The position numbers and the translations under genes were made by a program. Of a stretch of 64,000 nt of DNA, positions 34,126 through 43,066 are shown in pieces. The notes below the pieces were generated by a model. That model did no database searches and was not told where the DNA came from. It saw nothing but the letters and a program-made list of their open reading frames with translations. Position 1 is the stretch's first letter. Every line of letters starts with the position of its first letter. The stretch comes from DATAFF01 sp044870245 (lineage in GTDB: Bacteria > Pseudomonadota > Alphaproteobacteria > Rhizobiales > Aestuariivirgaceae), in assembly GCA_044870245.1 (NCBI GenBank), contig JBIOYR010000094.1:3424-67423 (forward strand), written 5' to 3'.

Positions 34126-34905
34126 ATGCTTTCCGATCCGCAGACCTGGGCAAGCCTGCTGACGCTGACTTTGCTGGAAGTCGTCCTCAGCGTCGACAAC
34201 ATCGTTGTCATCGCCGTGCTCGTTGCCAAGCTCCCGCCGGAGCAGCGCGCCCGCGCCCGCTATATCGGCATGACGCTGGCGATCATTCCACGCGTGATCT
34301 TTCTTGCCTTCATCACCTGGATCATCGGCCTCACCGAGCCGTTGATCACCGTGTTCGGCCACGGTTTCTCGGGCCGCGATCTCATTCTCGGAGCAGGCGG
34401 GCTGTTTCTGATCTACAAGGCGACCGCCGAGATGCATGAGAGTCTCGAGGGCGGCGACAAGGAGATCACGGCGAAGGGCTATGCGAGCTTCGCCGGGGTG
34501 ATCACCCAGATCGCGCTGATCGACATCGTCTTTTCGATCGATTCGGTGATCACCGCCGTCGGCATGGCCAACGAGATCTGGATCATGATCACCGCGGTGG
34601 TCCTGGCGATGATCGTCCTCATGGTCGCGTCGGGGCCGGTTGCCAAATTCGTCGACAACCATCCGACGATCAAGATTCTCGCCCTCGGCTTCCTGTTGAT
34701 GATCGGCATGGCCCTGATGGCCGACAGCGTCGGCTTCCACGTGCCGAAGGGCTACATCTATTCCGCGATGCTGTTCTCGATCTTCATCGAAGCGATGAAC
34801 ATGCTCTACCGCCGGCGTGCCGGCCCGCTCAATCCGACCGGCTACCTGCCGCGCCGCCCGCCGCCCTATGTGGAGCGGCAGGAGGAGAAGGAAGACGGGC
34901 AATAG
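34126..34905 (+). CDS. TerC family integral membrane protein
   Basis: A 259-aa membrane protein of the TerC family, some of which take part in metal (Mn2+) efflux or tellurite resistance. About seven helices; LEVVLSVDNIVVIAVLVAKL and IALIDIVFSIDSVITAVGMA are the two SxDN/SxDS signatures whose acidic residues are proposed to bind metal. The soluble tail has PPPYVERQEEKEDGQ. The stop TAG and the final Gln (CAA TAG) lie at the edge of a heptamer repeat. It is 58 bp downstream of the HU gene in the same direction, but probably has its own promoter. Confidence 0.9.
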   Translation: MLSDPQTWASLLTLTLLEVVLSVDNIVVIAVLVAKLPPEQRARARYIGMTLAIIPRVIFLAFITWIIGLTEPLITVFGHGFSGRDLILGAGGLFLIYKATAEMHESLEGGDKEITAKGYASFAGVITQIALIDIVFSIDSVITAVGMANEIWIMITAVVLAMIVLMVASGPVAKFVDNHPTIKILALGFLLMIGMALMADSVGFHVPKGYIYSAMLFSIFIEAMNMLYRRRAGPLNPTGYLPRRPPPYVERQEEKEDGQ

Positions 34906-34947
34906 GCATTAGGCAGTAGGCAGCAACTCTTCCCTACTGCCTACCTA
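34903..34947. repeat. Heptamer repeat array between terC and tctA
   Basis: Starts with the TAG of terC (TAGGCATTAGGCAGTAGGCAG), spacer CAACTCTTCC, then inverted CTACTGCCTACCTA units. On the opposite strand CTA at 34945-34947 is the TAG stop of tctA. Both convergent genes again end inside the array. Confidence 0.85.
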
Positions 34948-36450
34948 CTCCTCCTCCACGAACACCTGCTCGCGCTTGCGCGACACCGCCGGCAGGAAGG
35001 TGATCACCAGCACCAGCGCTGCAATGAACAGAAGGCTTGCCGACAGCGGACGCCGTACGAACACCGTCCAATCGCCGTGGCTGATGATCATCGCGCGCCT
35101 GAGATGCTCCTCGAGCAGCGGCCCGAGCACGAAGCCGAGGAGCAGCGGTGCCGGCTCGCTGCCGAGCTTGACCAGCACATAGCCGAGAAAGCCGAATCCG
35201 GCGACCGTATAGAGGTCGAAGCTGTTGTTGTTGACGCTGTAGACGCCGATCGACGAGAAGGCGATGATCGCCGGAAACAGCACATAATAGGGGATCGTCA
35301 GCATCCTGACCCACATGCCGACCAGCGGCAGGTTGAGCAGAACCAGCATCAGGTTCCCCACCCACATGGAGGCGATCACGCCCCAGAACAGCTGCGGCTC
35401 CTCGGTCGCGACCTTCGGTCCAGGCGTGATTCCCTGAATGATCAGTGCACCGATCATCAGCGCCATCACCGGATTGGCTGGAATGCCGAGGGTGAGCATC
35501 GGGATGAACGAGGTCTGCGCCCCGGCATTGTTGGCCGCCTCCGGCGCCGCCACCCCTTCGATCGCACCCTTGCCGAACCGCTCCGGCGTGCGCGACAGCC
35601 GCTTCTCCACGGTGTAGGCGGCGAACGAGGCGAGGATCGCCCCGCCACCCGGGAGAATGCCGAGGATCGCCCCGAGCGAGGTGCCTCTGACGATCGGCGC
35701 CGCGACCGCCTTGAGATCGGCGATGGTCGGCATGAGGCCGGTCACCCGCTTCACCGCCACCGCCCGGTCATGCTCGTTCTCGAGATTGCGCAGGATCTCG
35801 GCAAGCCCGAACACGCCGACCGCGACCGCAACGAAGCTGAGGCCGTCCGCCAGCTCCGGCAGGTCCATGGTGAAGCGCGGCGTGCCGGTATAGATGTCGG
35901 TCCCGACCAGCCCGAGCAGCAGCCCGAGCACGATCATCGCCAGCGCTTTCAGGATCGAGCCATGGGCCAGCGCCACCGAGCAGACGAGCCCCAGCACCAT
36001 CAGCGAGAAATACTCCGCCGCGCCGAATTTGAGCGCCATGCGCGACAGCGGCGGAGCAAACAGCGCGAGCAGGATCGTCGCGACGGTGCCGGCGAAGAAG
36101 GAGGAGATGGCAGCAGTCGCCAGCGCCGGCCCGGCGCGTCCCTGGCGCGCCATCTGATAGCCGTCAATGGCGGTGACCGCGGATGATGATTCGCCCGGCA
36201 GGTTGATGAGGATCGCCGTCGTGGAGCCGCCATATTGCGCGCCGTACTAAATTCCGGCGAGCATGATTAGCGCCGTTGCGGGAGAGAAGGCGAAGGTGAT
36301 CGGCAGCAGCATGGCGATGGTGGCGGTCGGGCCGATGCCCGGCAAGACCCCGATCAGCGTGCCGAGCAGCACGCCGACAAAGCAGTAGAACAGATTGACC
36401 GGCAGGAGAGCGGTGGAGAATCCGAGCGCGAGATTGTCGAGGAGCTCCAT
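34945..36450 (-). pseudogene. tctA: tctA (tripartite tricarboxylate transporter large permease) with in-frame amber codon
   Basis: Reading through one TAG at 36247-36249 (codon 68), the frame gives a complete 501-residue TctA with 11-12 helices. The first 67 codons (ATG 36450) end in FAFSPATALIMLAGI, then TAG, then YGAQYGGSTTAILINLPGE, exactly where the family reads GIYYGAQYGGSTTAI, so a Tyr codon (TAC or TAT) became TAG by one base. Everything else is intact (GALIIQGITPGP, GVFGLAEILRN). Restart at ATG 36153 would lose the signature loop. Either a recent nonsense mutation, a sequencing error or readthrough. Last gene of tctCBA. Confidence 0.85.
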
Positions 36451-36460
36451 CGGTCATGTC

Positions 36461-36916
36461 TCAGAAGGAAAGCCACGGCCCGCGCAGCGGGATGGGCAGG
36501 CCGAGCCCATAGCTGAACACCAGAACGCAGAAGATGGTGAGGCCGAGCGTCAGCAGGCCGGCGAGCACCAGCCCGGCGCGCTGGCTGGCAAAGGTCGATA
36601 CCGCGATCGCCAAGGCCACCGCGCCGATGAGGCCGAGCCCCCGGACAGTGACGCCGAACAGCACCGGGGCGGCAAGAATGAGCACGAGGCCCCGCCATGG
36701 CACCGTGCCGATCGGTTCCTCGGCGGTGAAGAACGCCTGCACCGCGATCGCAATGCCGAGCAGCATCAGCACCGATGCAAGGATGAGCGGGAACAGTCCG
36801 GGCCCCATGCGCTGCGAGGTCCCCATGTCGAGCCCGCGCGCAGCGATCACGAAGCCCGCCCCGATCAGCGCGAAGATGGCGCCGAGCAGCAGGCCACGAT
36901 GGTTGATCCGTTCCAC
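36461..36916 (-). CDS. tctB: Tripartite tricarboxylate transporter TctB family protein
   Basis: A 151-aa small permease with four helices: GLLLGAIFALIGAGFVIAA, MGPGLFPLILASVLMLLGIA (with the conserved GPGLFP motif), LVLILAAPVLFGVTVRGLG and the last pair LVLAGLLTLGLTIFCVLVF to YGLGLPIPLRGPW. Such proteins pair with TctA to move tricarboxylates or related acids using the Bug-type binding protein. GTG 36916 is chosen because AGGG lies 6 nt before it; the frame is open further upstream without family similarity. It lies between tctC and tctA in one operon. Confidence 0.87.
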   Translation of the reverse strand: MERINHRGLLLGAIFALIGAGFVIAARGLDMGTSQRMGPGLFPLILASVLMLLGIAIAVQAFFTAEEPIGTVPWRGLVLILAAPVLFGVTVRGLGLIGAVALAIAVSTFASQRAGLVLAGLLTLGLTIFCVLVFSYGLGLPIPLRGPWLSF

Positions 36917-36967
36917 GCACACCCTCGAACAGGAGGTCGCCGCCGGGCGGTGACCCCCTCGCAATGC

Positions 36968-37930
36968 TCAGTCGGCATATTGCCCGTTGGCCTCGATCAC
37001 CGGCCGCCAGCGGTCGATCTCGCTCTTGAGCTTCGCCTCGAGCGCCGCCGGCTGCGCCTGGTCCGGCGGCACCGGCGCCGTGCCGAGGCTGGCAAAGCGG
37101 CTCTTCACCGTCTCGTCCTGCAGCGCCTTCTGCAGCGATGCGGCAAGCCGGTCGACCACCTCCTTGGGTGTTCCCTTCGGCGCATAAAGGCCATGCCAGA
37201 TCGCCACGTCGATATCGAGACCCTGCTCCTTGGCGGTGGGCACATCGGGCAGCGCCGCGAGGCGCTCCGGCGAGGTCGTGGCATAGGCCTTGATCTCGCC
37301 GGCCTTGATCTGATTGGTGGTCTTGGTGGTCTGGTCGCACAGCAGATCGACCTGGCCGCCCATCAGATCGGTGAGCGCCGGCCCGGTTCCCTTGTAGGGC
37401 ACGGTGGTCACCGGCGTCCCGATCTTGCTCATGAACAGCATGCCGCACAGATGCGACGCCGCGCCGACGCCGGCATGGGCGTAGGTGACCTTGTCCTTGT
37501 TGGCCTTGACATAGTCCATCAACGCCTTGAGGTCGTTGGGCTCGAGGTCCTTGCGGCCGACAAGGACCATCGGCACCTCGGTGACCAGCCCGATATACGC
37601 GAAATCCTCGAGCGGCTTGTAGGCAAGCTTGCGGTAGAGGGTCGCCGAGGTTGCCATGCCGATATGGTGAAGCAGGAGCGTGTAGCCGTCCGGCGCCGCC
37701 TTGGCGACCCGGCCGGCGCCGAGCGTGCCGCCGGCGCCCGTCGCATTCTCCACCAGGACCTGCTGGCCGAGATCCTTGCTCATCGCTTCCGCCACCAGCC
37801 GGGTCACCGTGTCGGTGGGGCCGCCGGCCGAGAACGGCACCACGATGGTGATGGGACGTTCCGGATAGCTCTGCGCCGCTGCCAGCGACGGCAGCAGCAC
37901 GATGAAGATGGCGATCAGAAATCTACGCAT
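36968..37930 (-). CDS. tctC: Bug/TctC family tripartite tricarboxylate transporter substrate-binding protein
   Basis: A 320-aa periplasmic binding protein with signal peptide RRFLIAIFIVLLPSLAAAQS. YPERPITIVVPFSAGGPTDT is the family's opening; VENATGAGGTLGAGRVAKA and PDGYTLLLHHIG follow; VTYAHAGVGAASHLCG and VPYKGTGPALTDLMGGQVDL are the ligand loops. ATG 37930 has GGGAGGTG 4 nt upstream, so the 91 extra upstream codons are ignored. First of tctCBA. The ligand (a carboxylate) is not predictable; with tctA broken, uptake through this set is doubtful. Confidence 0.92.
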   Translation of the reverse strand: MRRFLIAIFIVLLPSLAAAQSYPERPITIVVPFSAGGPTDTVTRLVAEAMSKDLGQQVLVENATGAGGTLGAGRVAKAAPDGYTLLLHHIGMATSATLYRKLAYKPLEDFAYIGLVTEVPMVLVGRKDLEPNDLKALMDYVKANKDKVTYAHAGVGAASHLCGMLFMSKIGTPVTTVPYKGTGPALTDLMGGQVDLLCDQTTKTTNQIKAGEIKAYATTSPERLAALPDVPTAKEQGLDIDVAIWHGLYAPKGTPKEVVDRLAASLQKALQDETVKSRFASLGTAPVPPDQAQPAALEAKLKSEIDRWRPVIEANGQYAD

Positions 37931-38066
37931 GACACCTCCCTGCAATTTTTCTTCGTCCGAGCCCTGTAAACTGGGCCGGGCATCTTTGTGTTCTACCATC
38001 TCCCGAAAATCGGGAGGGGGCAACAGGGGATCGCGGGACGGGTTGACGTTCCGCAACATGAATTCC

Positions 38067-38087
38067 CGTTCACCTCGCCGGTGAACG
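38067..38087. promoter_or_regulatory. Palindromic operator candidate before the RND efflux operon
   Basis: CGTTCACC-TCGCC-GGTGAACG is a perfect 8-bp inverted repeat with 5-bp spacer, 36 bp before the adaptor start, in the gap between tctC and the efflux genes. The form suits a TetR-type repressor, as is common for RND pumps; no regulator gene is adjacent. A possible -10 (TATATG) follows 3 bp after it. Confidence 0.45.
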
Positions 38088-38123
38088 CAGTATATGAAGG
38101 AACGGAAGCCAAAGGAGAACGGG

Positions 38124-39362
38124 ATGGAGGATTCCCCTCTGCCTGACAAGCCCGGCACGGTCGCCAACCCGTCGGCCGCCCCGCCACGTCGCCGGTGGGC
38201 CATATCGGTTGCCGCCGTCCTGCTTCTGCTGGCTGCCTCGGCCGCCGCCTGGCTCTGGCTCGGTCAGCCCGCCGGCCCGACCGCCGGGGCGCCGCCGCCG
38301 AACCCGCCCAAGGTCACCGTCGCCAAGCCGGTGGTGAAGAACATCGTCGAATGGGACGACTTCACCGGCCGCTTCGAGGCGACCGAGGATGTTGCGGTGC
38401 GCTCGCGGGTGACCGGCTATCTCGAGGAGATCCACTTCAAGGACGGCTCCATCATCAAGAAGGGCGACCTGCTCTTCACCATCGATCCCCGTTCCTTCCA
38501 GGCAGCCGCCGACGAGGCGAACGCCCGCCTCGAAATTGCCAAGACCACCCTCGACCTGGCGAGCCAGGAGCTCCAGCGCGCCGAGGGATTGCGCCAGGGC
38601 GTCGAGATCTCCCAGTCGGTGCTCGATCAGCGCCGCCAGCAGTTTCTGTCCGGCAAGGCCGAGGTCCAGGCCGCCACCGCCGCCCTGCAGCAGGCGCGGC
38701 TCAATCTCGAATACACCAAGATCGCCGCCCCGATCAGCGGCCGCACCAGCCATCGGATGCTGTCGGTGGGCAACCTGGTCAATGCCAATGAAACCATCCT
38801 GACCACCATCGTCGCTCTCAATCCGATCTACTTCTATTTCGATGTCGACGAGCGCTCCTACATCGCCTATGCCCGGATGGCGCTCCAGGGCGAGCGCCCA
38901 TCCGGGCGCGACAATGCCTATGAGGTCCGCATGGTCGTCCCGGGCGATCCCAAGGAGAGCCGCATCGGCCACATCAACTTCGTCGACAACCGGATCGACA
39001 GCGCCACCGGCACCATGCGGGGCAGGGCGATCTTCGACAATCCCGACCTCTTCCTGCAGCCCGGCATGTTCGGTCGCATCTCGATCCCGGGTTCCGGCAA
39101 TCACCAGGCGGTGCTCATTCCCGACGAGGCGATCGGCAGCGATCAGGACCGGCGCATCGTCTATGTCGTCGGCCCCGGCAACAAGATTTCCATCAAGGCG
39201 ATCCGCCCCGGCCCGAAGGTCGACGGCTATCGGGTCGTGCGCCGCGGCCTGTCGGGCGACGAGACCATCGTGGTCGACGGCATCGTCAGGGCGCGTCCCG
39301 GCGCGGCGGTCACCCCCGAGCCCACCACCCTGCCGCCGGTGGCGGCGTCCCTCGCTCAGTAG
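38124..39362 (+). CDS. RND efflux periplasmic adaptor (membrane fusion protein)
   Basis: A 412-aa HlyD/AcrA-type protein. An N-terminal membrane anchor (WAISVAAVLLLLAASAAAWL) without lipobox is followed by the barrel half VTVAKPVVKNIVEWDDFTGR, the lipoyl and alpha-hairpin domain (residues about 120-200: LEIAKTTLDLASQELQRAE), ISGRTSHRMLSVGNLVNA and the beta-barrel and proximal domains. It bridges the inner-membrane pump to an outer-membrane channel. ATG 38124 has AAGGAG upstream; a 10-codon longer start is less likely. The pump gene follows after 5 bp. No TolC-type gene is adjacent. Confidence 0.92.
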   Translation: MEDSPLPDKPGTVANPSAAPPRRRWAISVAAVLLLLAASAAAWLWLGQPAGPTAGAPPPNPPKVTVAKPVVKNIVEWDDFTGRFEATEDVAVRSRVTGYLEEIHFKDGSIIKKGDLLFTIDPRSFQAAADEANARLEIAKTTLDLASQELQRAEGLRQGVEISQSVLDQRRQQFLSGKAEVQAATAALQQARLNLEYTKIAAPISGRTSHRMLSVGNLVNANETILTTIVALNPIYFYFDVDERSYIAYARMALQGERPSGRDNAYEVRMVVPGDPKESRIGHINFVDNRIDSATGTMRGRAIFDNPDLFLQPGMFGRISIPGSGNHQAVLIPDEAIGSDQDRRIVYVVGPGNKISIKAIRPGPKVDGYRVVRRGLSGDETIVVDGIVRARPGAAVTPEPTTLPPVAASLAQ

Positions 39363-39367
39363 CGCCG

Positions 39368-42300
39368 ATGAACTTCTCGCATTTCTTCGTCGATCGCCCG
39401 ATCTTTGCATCGGTGATGTCGATCGTCATCGTGCTGATCGGCTCCATTGCCTATCTGAGCCTGCCGGTTGCCCAATATCCCGAGGTTGCGCCGCCCACCG
39501 TCGTGGTCCGCGCCTCCTATCCGGGCGCCAATGCCGAGACCGTCGCCGCGACCGTCGCCACGCCCATTGAGCAGGAGGTCAACGGCGTCGAGGGCATGCT
39601 CTACATGTCGTCCTACTCGACGAGCGATGGCTCGATGTCGCTCACCATCACCTTCAAGCTCGGCACCAATCTCGACCAGGCGCAGGTCCTGGTGCAGAAC
39701 CGGGTGGCGATCGCAACGCCGCGCCTGCCGGAGGATGTCCGGCGCCTCGGCATCACCACCCTCAAGAGCTCGCCCGATCTGATGATGGTCGTCCACATGC
39801 TGGCGCGCGACGACAGCTACGACCAGCTCTATGTCTCGAACTATGCCCGCAACCGGGTGCGCGACGTGCTGCTCAGGCTCGAAGGTGTCGGCGATCTGAC
39901 GATCTTCGGCGAGCGCGAATATTCCCTCCGGGTCTGGCTCGATCCCGAGCGCCTGTCCGCCTACGGAATGACCGCCGGCGATGTCGTCGCGGCGTTGCGC
40001 GAGCAGAATGTCCAGGTGTCGGGCGGCGCCCTGGGCACCCAGCCGGCGCCCGCCGACAACGCCTTTCAGCTGGTGGTCACCACCCAGGGAAGATTCGAGA
40101 ATGCCCGCCAGTTCGCCAATGTCATCGTCAAGTCCGGCACCGAGGGACGGCTGATCCGCCTGCGCGACGTGGCGCGCGTCGATCTCGGGGCCCGCGACTA
40201 TGTCACCAACTCCTATCTGAGCGGCAAGCCCGCGGTGGCGCTGGCGATCTTTCAGCGGCCCAACACCAATGCGCTCGCAACCGCTGCCGAGATCATCGAC
40301 AAGATGGAGGAGCTGAAGAAGGACTTCCCGCCGGGGCTCGATTACCAGATCGTCTACAATCCGACCGAGTTCGTCGCCGAGTCGGTCAAGGAGGTCTACA
40401 AGACCCTGTTCGAGGCGGTTGCCCTGGTGGTGTTGGTCGTCATCGTCTTCCTCCAGTCCTGGCGCACCGCCATCATCCCGATCGTCGCCATTCCGGTGTC
40501 GCTGATCGGCACCTTCGCGGTGATGGCGGCCCTCGGCTACTCGCTCAACACCCTGACGCTCTTCGGCCTGGTGCTGGCCATCGGCATCGTCGTCGACGAC
40601 GCCATCGTCGTCGTCGAGAATGTCGAGCGCAACATTGCGCAAGGGCTCAGCCCGCGCGAGGCGGCGCACCGCACCATGAACGAGGTCGGAACGGCGATCC
40701 TCGCCATCTCGCTGGTCCTGACCGCGGTCTTCGTCCCGACCGCCTTCATCCCCGGCATCTCCGGCCAGTTCTACAAGCAGTTCGCCGTGACGATTGCCGC
40801 CTCGACCATCATCTCCGCCTTCAATTCGCTGAGCCTGTCGCCGGCCCTTGCCGCGGCGCTGCTGAAGCCCCATGACGCGCATGCTTCGGCCAATCGCCTG
40901 GTCCGCGGCGGCCGCTGGCTTGCCGGCCGTTTCAATGCCGGCTTCGATTACACGAGCAGCGCCTATGCCGCAAGCGTCGGGGGCGTCGTCAAGCGCCGAG
41001 TCATCATGCTCGCGATCTATGCCGGCCTCCTCGCCGGCACCGTCTACATGGCCAATGCCGTGCCGCGCGGCTTCATCCCGCAACTCGACCAGGGCTATGC
41101 CATCGTCGTCATCCAGCTGCCCGACGGCTCGTCGCTGTCGCGCACCGATGCGGTGGTGCAGAGAGCCTCCAAGATCATGCTCGACACGCCCGGCATCGTC
41201 GACGCGGTGGCCTTCGCCGGCTTCTCCGGAGCGACCTTCACCAATGCCTCGAACCAGGCAGCCATCTTCGCCCGCTTCGCACCGTTCGAGGAACGGCTCC
41301 GCCATGGCCAGTCCGGCAGCGCGCTGATCGGTCAGCTCGTCTCGCGCCTCTCGACGATCGAGCAGGCCTTCATCATCGCCATCCCGCCGCCACCGGTCCG
41401 CGGCATCGGCAATGCCGGCGGCTTCAAGATCGAGCTGCAGGAGCGGGTCGACGCCTCGATGCTGCGCGTTCTCGCAGCGGCCCGCGAGATGATGGCGAAG
41501 GCCCGCACCATGCCCGAGCTCACCGGGGTGTTCACCACCTTCTCCGCCTCGAGCCCGCAGATCTATCTCGAGATCGATCGTACCAAGGCGCGCATGCTCG
41601 ATGTGCCCATCGCCAACATCTTCGAGGCGCTGCAGGTCAATCTCGGCACTTCCTATGTCAACGACTTCAACGCCTTTGGCCGCGTCTATCAGGTTCGCGC
41701 CCAGGCCGACCAGAAGTTCCGCCTCGAGCGCCAGGACGTGCTGCGCCTCAAGGTGAGATCGGCGACCGGCGCGCTGGTGCCGCTCGGCACCCTGGTCGAG
41801 ATCCGCGACGTCTCCGGCCCCGACCTCGTTCAGCGCTACAACATGTACACCGCCGTGCCGGTGCAGGGGAACGCGGCGCCCGGCTACTCGTCGGGCACCG
41901 CGCTCGATGCCATGGAGACCCTGGCGCGCGAGGTGCTGCCGCAGGGCACAAGCTTCGAATGGACCGAGCTTGCCTTCCAGGAACGCCAGACCGGCAATCT
42001 CGCCATCTTCATCTTCGCGCTTTCGGTGTTGTTCGTCTTCCTGGTGCTCGCCGCCCAATATGAGAGCTGGTCGCTGCCGCTGTCGATCATCCTGATCGTG
42101 CCGATGAGCATCCTGGCGGCGCTGATCGGCGTGTCGGCACGGGGCATGGACAACAACATCCTGACCCAGATCGGCCTGATCGTGCTGGTCGGGCTCGCTG
42201 CCAAGAACGCCATTCTGATCGTCGAGTTTGCCCGCCATGCCGAAAGCGAGGGCAAGTCGCCCATCGAGGCGGTGGTCGAGGCATGCCGCCTGCGGCTGCG

Positions 42301-42532
42301 GCCGATCCTCATGACCTCCTTCGCCTTCATTCTCGGCGTCGTGCCTTTGATGATCGCCACCGGGCCCGGAGCGGAGATGCGCCAGGCGCTCGGCACCGCC
42401 GTGTTCGCCGGCATGCTCGGCGTGACCATCTTCGGCCTCTTCCTCACCCCCGTGTTCTATGTCGCCATTCGTCTGGCGGTGATGCGCCTCCGTCCCCGGC
42501 CGGCGTCGCTTCCCCGCCAGTCGCCAACCTGA
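39368..42532 (+). CDS. RND multidrug efflux permease (AcrB/HAE1 family)
   Basis: A 1054-aa inner-membrane proton-driven pump. It opens with MNFSHFFVDRPIFASVMSIV and YPEVAPPTVVVRASYPGANA, typical for HAE1 members. LVLAIGIVVDDAIVVVENVE in TM4 carries the two Asp of the proton relay, and the partner Lys lies in GLAAKNAILIVEFARHAE of TM10. Two large periplasmic loops and 12 helices make it full length. With the adaptor upstream it would expel hydrophobic drugs or solvents; substrates cannot be told. Together with 38124-39362 it forms a two-gene operon. Confidence 0.95.
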   Translation: MNFSHFFVDRPIFASVMSIVIVLIGSIAYLSLPVAQYPEVAPPTVVVRASYPGANAETVAATVATPIEQEVNGVEGMLYMSSYSTSDGSMSLTITFKLGTNLDQAQVLVQNRVAIATPRLPEDVRRLGITTLKSSPDLMMVVHMLARDDSYDQLYVSNYARNRVRDVLLRLEGVGDLTIFGEREYSLRVWLDPERLSAYGMTAGDVVAALREQNVQVSGGALGTQPAPADNAFQLVVTTQGRFENARQFANVIVKSGTEGRLIRLRDVARVDLGARDYVTNSYLSGKPAVALAIFQRPNTNALATAAEIIDKMEELKKDFPPGLDYQIVYNPTEFVAESVKEVYKTLFEAVALVVLVVIVFLQSWRTAIIPIVAIPVSLIGTFAVMAALGYSLNTLTLFGLVLAIGIVVDDAIVVVENVERNIAQGLSPREAAHRTMNEVGTAILAISLVLTAVFVPTAFIPGISGQFYKQFAVTIAASTIISAFNSLSLSPALAAALLKPHDAHASANRLVRGGRWLAGRFNAGFDYTSSAYAASVGGVVKRRVIMLAIYAGLLAGTVYMANAVPRGFIPQLDQGYAIVVIQLPDGSSLSRTDAVVQRASKIMLDTPGIVDAVAFAGFSGATFTNASNQAAIFARFAPFEERLRHGQSGSALIGQLVSRLSTIEQAFIIAIPPPPVRGIGNAGGFKIELQERVDASMLRVLAAAREMMAKARTMPELTGVFTTFSASSPQIYLEIDRTKARMLDVPIANIFEALQVNLGTSYVNDFNAFGRVYQVRAQADQKFRLERQDVLRLKVRSATGALVPLGTLVEIRDVSGPDLVQRYNMYTAVPVQGNAAPGYSSGTALDAMETLAREVLPQGTSFEWTELAFQERQTGNLAIFIFALSVLFVFLVLAAQYESWSLPLSIILIVPMSILAALIGVSARGMDNNILTQIGLIVLVGLAAKNAILIVEFARHAESEGKSPIEAVVEACRLRLRPILMTSFAFILGVVPLMIATGPGAEMRQALGTAVFAGMLGVTIFGLFLTPVFYVAIRLAVMRLRPRPASLPRQSPT

Positions 42533-42550
42533 CCGCAGCAAGGTGCTCCA

Positions 42551-43066
42551 ATGCTTCGACTCTTCATCGCGCTGCGCTTCGTCATGCTGATCGCTTCGGT
42601 CGGCACCGCCCTCGGCGCTGTCGTCGAGTTCGGCGAGGGTGCCGGCCACATCATCAAGGGCGCCCAGATGGTGATCAGCCGCGAGGATCCGCGCATGGCA
42701 AGCGCCCTCGTCATGTCGGGAACCGATGCCTTCCTGTTCGGCATCGTGCTTCTCATCTTCACCTATTCGATCGCCTTCGGCTTCGTGTTCGACCTGCCGC
42801 CCGAGATCCGCCGCACCGTGCCGTCCTGGATGCGCGTCGAGGGCATCCAGGAGCTCAAGAACACGCTGCTGAGCGTCATCCTGGTCTATATGGTGGTCGA
42901 CTTCGCAACCGACTGGGCGGCCGCCGAGGACCCGCTGCCATGGAGCGCCATTCTCGCCAAGCCGGTGGCCATCGTGCTGATCGCTCTCGCCTATCGCCTG
43001 ATGCATGTCGGCAACGATCCGACCGGCCGGCACGTGGTCTGGAAGGATAATGCGGACGGCGGTTGA
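42551..43066 (+). CDS. yqhA: YqhA family (UPF0114) membrane protein
   Basis: A 171-aa inner-membrane protein with four helices: FIALRFVMLIASVGTALGAV, DAFLFGIVLLIFTYSIAFGF, LLSVILVYMVVDFATDW and ILAKPVAIVLIALAYRLMHV. The conserved loop WMRVEGIQELKNTLL is a UPF0114 hallmark. The function is unknown in all species. It follows the RND pump by 18 bp and its stop overlaps the LssY-type gene, so all may be one transcript. Confidence 0.82.
   Translation: MLRLFIALRFVMLIASVGTALGAVVEFGEGAGHIIKGAQMVISREDPRMASALVMSGTDAFLFGIVLLIFTYSIAFGFVFDLPPEIRRTVPSWMRVEGIQELKNTLLSVILVYMVVDFATDWAAAEDPLPWSAILAKPVAIVLIALAYRLMHVGNDPTGRHVVWKDNADGG

Noticed and set aside
36247..36249. Recoded TAG (pyrrolysine) in tctA
   Set aside because: No pyl genes or suitable tRNA are visible, and the family has Tyr there; nonsense mutation or sequence error is simpler.
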